Assembly (NCBI RefSeq): GCF_900102465.1
Contig: NZ_FNBW01000006.1
Location: forward strand, 186,001-250,000
Length of the DNA stretch: 64,000 nucleotides
Direction of reading: 5' to 3'
From: Thalassobaculum litoreum DSM 18839
GTDB taxonomy: Bacteria > Pseudomonadota > Alphaproteobacteria > Thalassobaculales > Thalassobaculaceae
Part shown: piece by piece, positions 58,948 to 64,000 of the stretch
How positions within the stretch are numbered: position 1 is the stretch's first letter
How the letters are laid out: each line of letters starts with the position of its first letter
Notes under the pieces: model-generated
Database searches by the model: none
What the model was told of the DNA's origin: nothing
The model's input: only the letters and a program-made list of their open reading frames with translations
Translations under genes and position numbers: made by a program

Positions 58948-60192
58948 ATGAGCTCGAGCGCGCCCCCGGCGCCATTCGTAGCCACGCGACCGGGCTCGAT
59001 CGCGTTGCTGACCTTCATGGTGGCGCTCGGGCAGATGTCGCTCGGCCTCTACCTGCCCTCGCTGCCCTCCCTGGCCCATGCCATCGGCGCGACCCGGGCC
59101 GAGGCGCAGCTCACCCTGACGGTCTTCCTCGGCGGCTTCGCCGTCAGCCAGCTGTTCTGGGGGCCGCTCGCGGACCGGTTCGGCCGCCGGATCACCCTGC
59201 TGATCGGGCTGGTGGTCTATGCCGCCGCCGGGCTGGCCTGCGCTCAGGCCGACACGATCCACGAGCTCATCGTCTTCCGCTTCTTCCAGGCGCTCGGCGC
59301 CTGTTCCGGCCAGGTGGTGGCCCGGGCGATGGTGCGCGACAGCACAGAAGGGGCGGCGACGGCGGTGGTGATGAGCTACATCGCCATGTCCATGTCCCTG
59401 GCCCCGGCGATCACCCCGGCGCTCGGCGGATTCCTGGAGACGCATTTCGGCTGGCGGGCGAATTTCATCGCCCTGGGCGCGATCGGCGCCACCCTGTTCG
59501 TGCTGACCCTGGCGCGGGTTCCGGAGACATTGAGCAACCGGGTGGTCGATGCCCTGTCGCCGATCCGTGTGGTGCGGAACTACGGCATCCTGCTCAGCGA
59601 CCGCACCTATGTCTGTTACATCGTGACCGTCGGCGGGATCTTCGGCGCCTATATGGCCTACACCACGGCCACCCCGTTCGTGCTGATGGAGATGCTCGGC
59701 TGGTCGCCCCAGGCCTTCGGCTTCCTGATCCTGTTCAACGTCGTCGCCTTCCTGTCGAGCAGCATTCTGGCGGGCCGGCTGGCGCCGATCTACGGTCCGC
59801 GACGGATGGCGCGGATCGGCACCGCCATCGGTCTGGTGGCCGGGCTGGCGATGATCGCAGCACCGCTGACGGGCCACCTGTCGACCCCGGCGGTGATCGG
59901 GCCGGCCATGCTGCTGCTGGTCGGCATGGCCTTCGCGATCCCCAACGCCATGGCCGGCGCCATGCAGAACTTCCCCTATATCGCCGGGTCGGCCTCGGCC
60001 TTTCTCGGCTTCAGCCAGATGGCCCAGGCGATGATCGCCTCCTTCGCGGTCGGCGCGATCGGCGGCAACATCCATCTGACCATGGCCGGCGCCACCCTCG
60101 CCTGCACGGTCGCCAGCCTGACCGCCGCCCTGCTGCTGCCCAGGCCGTCTCCTTCCCCCGCCACGAATCAGGTAAGCTCGCCGCCGTCATGA
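58948..60192 (+). CDS. Bcr/CflA family multidrug efflux MFS transporter
   Basis: A 414-residue 12-helix proton antiporter. The family marks are YLPSLPSLAHAIGAT at the first periplasmic loop, GPLADRFGRRITLLIG in loop 2-3 and FRFFQALGACSGQVVARAMVRD at helix 4. Drugs or metabolites exported are unknown. Its stop overlaps the ATG of the YgjP-type peptidase gene. Confidence 0.93.
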   Translation: MSSSAPPAPFVATRPGSIALLTFMVALGQMSLGLYLPSLPSLAHAIGATRAEAQLTLTVFLGGFAVSQLFWGPLADRFGRRITLLIGLVVYAAAGLACAQADTIHELIVFRFFQALGACSGQVVARAMVRDSTEGAATAVVMSYIAMSMSLAPAITPALGGFLETHFGWRANFIALGAIGATLFVLTLARVPETLSNRVVDALSPIRVVRNYGILLSDRTYVCYIVTVGGIFGAYMAYTTATPFVLMEMLGWSPQAFGFLILFNVVAFLSSSILAGRLAPIYGPRRMARIGTAIGLVAGLAMIAAPLTGHLSTPAVIGPAMLLLVGMAFAIPNAMAGAMQNFPYIAGSASAFLGFSQMAQAMIASFAVGAIGGNIHLTMAGATLACTVASLTAALLLPRPSPSPATNQVSSPPS

Positions 60193-60923
60193 CCCGCACC
60201 GCGCCGCTCGAACAGGACATCCTCGTCCTCACCGATACCGACGGGACCGAGATCCCGGTCCCGGTGCGGCGCAGTGCGCGGGCCCGCCGCATGCTGCTGC
60301 GGGTCGATCCGGTGCGCGGCGGCCCGGAACTGGTGCTGCCGGCGGGTGCTAGGATCGACGCGGCGCGGACCTTCGCCACCAGGAATCTCGGCTGGCTGCG
60401 CGCCCGGCTGGCGCATCTGCCGGCCCGGACATCGTTCGTTCATGGGGCCGTCGTCCCGATCCTGGGCCGCGAGCATGTCATCCGTCACCGCCCGGACCAG
60501 CGTGGCGGGGTCTGGCGGGTCGAGGATCCGGGCGGCTCGGTCGAACTGCACGTCTCGGGTGCCGGGGACCATCTGGCGCGCCGGGTGACGGACTTTCTCA
60601 AAGGAGAGGCCCGCAGGACCATCGCTCCCCGCGCGAAGTTGCATGCCGCGACCCTGAACCGCCGGGTCGGGCGGGTCACCGTCCGGGATACCGCGACCCG
60701 CTGGGGCAGCTGCTCGTCGCGCGGCGACCTCTCCTTCTCCTGGCGTCTGGTCCTGGCGCCGGAGGAGGTGCTGGACTACGTCGTCGCCCACGAGGCGGCG
60801 CATCTGGTGGAGATGAACCATTCCGACCGGTTCTGGGCCCTGGTCGAGCGGCTGATGCCCGACTACAGCCGCCCGCGCGCCTGGCTGAAGCGGCACGGCT
60901 CCAAGCTGCATGCATACGGCTGA
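60189..60923 (+). CDS. YgjP-type (M48-like/DUF45) metallopeptidase
   Basis: A 244-residue cytoplasmic protein of the YgjP family. The zinc site is HEAAH (201-205) with a third ligand His211 in VEMNHSDRFW, and the TATRWGSCSSRGDLSFSWRLVLAP segment is the family signature. The function is not settled. The ATG at 60189 overlaps the preceding transporter stop, so it is coupled to that gene. Confidence 0.92.
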   Translation: MTRTAPLEQDILVLTDTDGTEIPVPVRRSARARRMLLRVDPVRGGPELVLPAGARIDAARTFATRNLGWLRARLAHLPARTSFVHGAVVPILGREHVIRHRPDQRGGVWRVEDPGGSVELHVSGAGDHLARRVTDFLKGEARRTIAPRAKLHAATLNRRVGRVTVRDTATRWGSCSSRGDLSFSWRLVLAPEEVLDYVVAHEAAHLVEMNHSDRFWALVERLMPDYSRPRAWLKRHGSKLHAYG

Positions 60924-61006
60924 CGCCGGAATGCGCGCTGCGCTTGCCGCATTCGGCCGGCGGGCGTAAGTCGGGTCTGTCTTTATCTCTCGCCAAGGTC
61001 CGCTCC

Positions 61007-62206
61007 ATGCAACGCCCCAGGCCCGACAGCTTCGCGGTCGCAGCGCTCCTGACATCGCTGGTCGCGTTCGGCCCGATCTCCACGGACATGTACCTGCCCT
61101 CGCTGCCGGCCCTGGTAACGGACTTCCAGACCGACGTGCCGACGGTGCAGCTCACCCTCAGCGCCTTCATGGTGGCCTTCGCGCTCGCCATGCTGGTCTA
61201 CGGACCGCTGTCGGACCGGTTCGGCCGGCGCCCGGTGCTGCTGGGGGCGGTGGTGCTCTACGTGATCTCCTCCATCGCCTGTGTCTTCGCGCCGACCATC
61301 GAGGCGCTGGTGGTCGCGCGGGTGTTCCAGGCCATGGGCTGCTGCGCCGGGCCGGTGCTCGGACGCGCGGTGGTGCGCGACGTCTACGGCCGCGACCGGG
61401 CGGCCCAGGTGCTGTCCTATATGGGCACGGCGATGGCCCTGGCGCCGGCGATCGGACCGATCGCCGGCGGCTGGCTGCAGGTCGCCTTCGGATGGCACTC
61501 GGTCTTCGTGGTGCTCAGCCTGTTCTCGCTGATCGCCCTGATCGGCACCTATTTCATGCTGGACGAGACCAACCCGCACAAGAACCCCTACGCCATCTCG
61601 CCGCGGGGCATCGTCTCGAACTACGCCCTGCTGCTGTCGCATCGGGTCTATGTCGGATACCTGGCGACCATCGCCGCCTGCTACTGCGTGATCTTCAGCT
61701 TCATCTCGGGTTCGTCCTTCGTGCTGATCGAGGTGGTCGGGCTGTCGCCGGATCTCTACGGCTACTGCTTCGCCACCATCGTGATCGGCTACATGACCGG
61801 CACCTTCATCTCCGGCCGGTTCGGCCGTCGGGTCGGTGGCGAGCGGCTGATCTTGATCGGCGCCACCCTGGCCGCCATCGGGGGCGGAATCATGGCCGCC
61901 TTCGCCTGGAGCGGCCATGTCACCGTGCTCAGCATCGTGCTGCCGCAGATGCTCGCCATGGTCGGGGTCGGTTTCGTCTTTCCGAACAGCCAGGCCGGCG
62001 CCATCGGTCCGTTTCCCCAGATGGCGGGGGCCGCCTCGGCTCTGGTCGGGTTCTTCCAGATGGGGGTGGCCTCGGTGGTCGGCCTCGCCATCGGCCACGC
62101 CTTCGACGGCACCGCCAGGCCGTTGGCGACCGGGGTGGCGGTGTCCGGCTTCCTGATGCTGGTCTTCTTCCTGACCCTGGTTTGGCCGGTGCGGAACCGG
62201 GCGTAG
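61007..62206 (+). CDS. Bcr/CflA family multidrug efflux MFS transporter, second copy
   Basis: A 399-residue paralogue of the transporter at 58948, with the same marks: TDMYLPSLPALVTDFQT, GPLSDRFGRRPVLLG and ARVFQAMGCCAGPVLGRAVVRD. The first 21 residues of the longer open frame (from 60944) are not conserved, so the ATG at 61007 (MQRPRPDSFAV) is preferred. It follows the YgjP-type gene after 83 bases. Confidence 0.93.
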   Translation: MQRPRPDSFAVAALLTSLVAFGPISTDMYLPSLPALVTDFQTDVPTVQLTLSAFMVAFALAMLVYGPLSDRFGRRPVLLGAVVLYVISSIACVFAPTIEALVVARVFQAMGCCAGPVLGRAVVRDVYGRDRAAQVLSYMGTAMALAPAIGPIAGGWLQVAFGWHSVFVVLSLFSLIALIGTYFMLDETNPHKNPYAISPRGIVSNYALLLSHRVYVGYLATIAACYCVIFSFISGSSFVLIEVVGLSPDLYGYCFATIVIGYMTGTFISGRFGRRVGGERLILIGATLAAIGGGIMAAFAWSGHVTVLSIVLPQMLAMVGVGFVFPNSQAGAIGPFPQMAGAASALVGFFQMGVASVVGLAIGHAFDGTARPLATGVAVSGFLMLVFFLTLVWPVRNRA

Positions 62207-62213
62207 GCGTGCC

Positions 62214-62711
62214 GTGGCGATGAGGCTCTGGATCCGACCGCCGAAGGTCTCGGAAGCGCGCCCCGTGTCCCGGGTGGTGCGGCGGTCCATCGTCGAGCTC
62301 TGCGAGGAGGATCACGGCGGCGACGTCCATCGCATCGCCGAGTGGCTGGCCAACAAGTCGCCGCAGCAGGTGGCCAGGTGGATCGCCGACAGCGAGCAGC
62401 TCTGGAGCGTCGCCGGCCGCGAGGTGATCGAGGGTGCGGGGGCGGTGCGCCGGGACGGTCGCGTGCTGCTGCTCTATGTCGATCCGGCCGCCCGGTTCAG
62501 CGGCGTGAGCCGGGCCCTGCTCGAGCAGCTCGAGCTGGACGCCTTCCAGGCCGGGGCGACCAGGATCTCGCTGCAGAGCACCCGCACGGCACGTCGGTTC
62601 TATCTGGAGGCGGGGTATGTCCCGGTCGCCGCCGACAGCGACGAGCTGGTCAAATCGATGGGGCGGATGACCGAGCTGACCCGGAAAACCAAGAAGCCGA
62701 CGGTCGGCTGA
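62214..62711 (+). CDS. GNAT family N-acetyltransferase
   Basis: A 165-residue protein. The first half is unusual and acidic (VELCEEDHGGDVHRIAEWLAN), and the second half carries the GNAT core LLLYVDPAARFSGVSRALLEQLELDAF and ARRFYLEAGYVPV. The start is GTG at 62214 or ATG at 62220. It begins 7 bases after the transporter gene. Confidence 0.82.
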   Translation: MAMRLWIRPPKVSEARPVSRVVRRSIVELCEEDHGGDVHRIAEWLANKSPQQVARWIADSEQLWSVAGREVIEGAGAVRRDGRVLLLYVDPAARFSGVSRALLEQLELDAFQAGATRISLQSTRTARRFYLEAGYVPVAADSDELVKSMGRMTELTRKTKKPTVG

Positions 62712-62724
62712 GACTGTCGGCTTC
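62693..62724 (+). terminator. Hairpin at the end of the GNAT gene
   Basis: GAAGCCGAC (62693-62701), a 14-base loop and GTCGGCTTC (62716-62724) followed by CTTA. It overlaps the GNAT stop codon and could end rightward transcription before convergent infC. Confidence 0.5.
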
Positions 62725-62795
62725 CTTACTGCGGCGTTTCCTGGGGGTGTCAGCGGCGTTTGGAGCAAAACGCGATCAGATAGTCTGACCGTGCT

Positions 62796-63335
62796 CTAAC
62801 GCGGCGCGACCACCATGATCATCTGCCGGCCTTCGAGCTTGGGATGCGCCTCCACCTTGGCGATCTCGGCGACCTCCTCCTGCACGCGCTTCAGCACGTT
62901 CAGGCCGATCTCCTGGTGCGCCATCTCACGACCGCGGAAGCGCATGGTCAGCTTCACCTTGTCCCCGTCGCCGAGGAAGCGATTCACGCTGCGCATCTTC
63001 GTCTGGTAGTCGTGCTCGTCGATGTTCGGGCGCATCTTGATCTCTTTGACCTCGATGACCTTCTGTTTCTTCTTGGCTTCGTTCTTCTTCTTTTGAGCCT
63101 CGTACTTGAACTTGCCGTAGTCCAGGATCTTGCAGACCGGCGGATCTGCATTCGGTGACACCTCGACCAGGTCGAGGCCGAAGCCTTCGGCCTGCGCAAT
63201 GGCTTCATCGACGTTCATCACGCCCAGCATGTCGCCATCGGGACCGACGCAGCGCACCTTCGGCACGCGGATGTCACGGTTGACCCGAGGGCCGTCCTTT
63301 TGCGGCGGGGTCGTATTAAAAGGTGGTCTGGCGAT
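62796..63335 (-). CDS. infC: Translation initiation factor IF-3 (AUC start codon)
   Basis: IF-3 monitors start-codon selection on the 30S subunit. The 179-residue protein begins, after the AUC initiator, [20 protein letters not shown] then [18 protein letters not shown], the usual N-domain; the C-domain has [16 protein letters not shown] and [14 protein letters not shown]. No ATG or GTG starts this N-terminus: GTG at 63266 would remove the first 23 conserved residues. ATC at 63335 lies six bases after AGGAGG, in line with the rare start codons IF-3 uses for autoregulation. thrS ends 17 bases upstream; no rpmI-rplT follows. Confidence 0.93.
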   Translation of the reverse strand: MARPPFNTTPPQKDGPRVNRDIRVPKVRCVGPDGDMLGVMNVDEAIAQAEGFGLDLVEVSPNADPPVCKILDYGKFKYEAQKKKNEAKKKQKVIEVKEIKMRPNIDEHDYQTKMRSVNRFLGDGDKVKLTMRFRGREMAHQEIGLNVLKRVQEEVAEIAKVEAHPKLEGRQMIMVVAPR

Positions 63336-63338
63336 AGG

Positions 63339-63348
63339 TTACCTCCTG
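63339..63348 (-). promoter_or_regulatory. infC ribosome binding site with an AUC initiator
   Basis: On the minus strand CAGGAGGTAACCT precedes ATC (63335-63333) with 6-base spacing; this strong AGGAGG decides the start of infC. Confidence 0.8.
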
Positions 63349-63352
63349 TGTT

Positions 63353-64000
63353 TCATTCAGCGGAGCGGCTGGCGGAACGATCCGGGGCCGCCGCTTCATC
63401 CTGTAGTCTATGAACGGCGTCGTCGAGAGCAAGGATTTCCTGCGCCTTGCCGCCGAGACGGCGGACCGCGACTTGCTTTCCTTCGGCTTCGCGGGCGCCG
63501 ACGACAAGCAGCGCCGGCACCTTTGCCTCGGAATGTTCGCGGACCTTGTAGTTAATCTTTTCGTTGCGTAAGTCCAGGGCGACACGGAGTCCGGCGGCCT
63601 TGCAGGCGGCGGCGACCTCGCGGGCATAGTCCTCGGCGGCATCGGTGATCGTCGCGACCACGACCTGGACCGGCGCCAGCCACATGGGGAACCGGCCGGA
63701 GAACTGCTCGATCAGGATGCCGATCCAGCGCTCCATGGAGCCGAAGATCGCCCGGTGCAGCATGACCGGCCGCTTGCGCTCGCCGCTCTCGGCCACATAG
63801 GTGGCGTCCAGCCGCTCCGGCAGCACGAAATCGACCTGCAGGGTTCCGCACTGCCAGTCGCGGCCGATGGCGTCGCGCAGCACGAATTCCAGCTTCGGGC
63901 CGTAGAACGCGCCCTCGCCCGGGTTCAGGGTCGTCTCCAGCCCGGCGGCGTCGCAGGCCTCGCGCAGCGCGCCCTCGGCCCGGTCCCACACCGCGTCCTC
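63353..64000 (-). CDS. thrS: Threonyl-tRNA synthetase (5' part outside window)
   Basis: The C-terminal 215 residues of ThrRS, entering from the right edge. Class II motif 2 and 3 regions are visible: [38 protein letters not shown] and [21 protein letters not shown]. The anticodon-binding domain follows ([22 protein letters not shown], ending [20 protein letters not shown]). The start lies beyond the window. It is upstream of infC on the same strand, the typical thrS-infC arrangement. Confidence 0.96.
   Translation of the reverse strand, partial: EDAVWDRAEGALREACDAAGLETTLNPGEGAFYGPKLEFVLRDAIGRDWQCGTLQVDFVLPERLDATYVAESGERKRPVMLHRAIFGSMERWIGILIEQFSGRFPMWLAPVQVVVATITDAAEDYAREVAAACKAAGLRVALDLRNEKINYKVREHSEAKVPALLVVGAREAEGKQVAVRRLGGKAQEILALDDAVHRLQDEAAAPDRSASRSAE

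Overview
This window is high-GC chromosomal DNA of an alphaproteobacterium, most likely a Rhodospirillales-type organism. The evidence is a set of alphaproteobacterial gene blocks: an aa3-type cytochrome oxidase cluster with ctaB, ctaG, a DUF983 gene and SURF1; thrC followed by an M16 processing-peptidase-like gene; ffh-rpsP-rimM-trmD-rplS near leuC-leuD-leuB-asd; and a twin-membrane protein/PduO/etfB/etfA/hbd block. I saw no rRNA, tRNA, CRISPR array, prophage or insertion sequence. Coding density is high and most genes are housekeeping.

Layout. 1-5.5 kb: ubiA (cut by the window edge), nudC, a chemoreceptor with a small membrane protein, and tldD. 5.8-13.5 kb: the cytochrome c oxidase structural and assembly genes, with an M32 carboxypeptidase translationally coupled at the end. 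14-18.5 kb: an NAD-dependent oxidoreductase, thrC, an M16 peptidase and a GNAT gene. 18.5-23.2 kb, minus strand: leuC, leuD, leuB, a candidate Thr/Lys-rich leader peptide, and asd. 23.4-28.9 kb: a TauE-type permease, then the translation and secretion block rplS-trmD-rimM-rpsP-ffh and a TM2 protein. 29-37.2 kb: accessory metabolism, including a MocR regulator divergent from a gene set made of a Ser/Thr-dehydratase-like enzyme, an AlaX editing protein, two PhzF paralogues and a GNAT. 37.3-42.7 kb: a broken histidine kinase, rpoD and dnaG. 42.9-50.4 kb: an epoxide-hydrolase-like protein, an MFS transporter, an NMT1/THI5-type ABC importer, and an isolated polysaccharide-type ABC exporter pair. 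50.5-56.3 kb: hbd, etfA, etfB, cobalamin adenosyltransferase, a twin-membrane protein and a second chemoreceptor. 56.3-64 kb: a cupin dioxygenase-like gene, an ArsR-type regulator divergent from two small ferredoxin-fold-type genes, two Bcr/CflA transporters flanking a YgjP-type metallopeptidase, a GNAT, infC (AUC start) and the 3' part of thrS.

The most interesting signals are regulatory or structural. They are a short Thr/Lys-rich leader ORF just upstream of asd, a 12-bp-phased GACAAT operator array between the MocR gene and its neighbour, an inverted repeat upstream of etfB, three copies of a roughly 100-bp double-hairpin repeat whose arms vary together, a 26-bp tandem repeat that duplicates the end of tldD including its stop codon, and a histidine kinase that has lost the N-box part of its ATPase domain together with a frameshift. 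I did not find a clear new multi-gene defence or biosynthetic system. The MocR-dehydratase-AlaX-PhzF set is the closest candidate.
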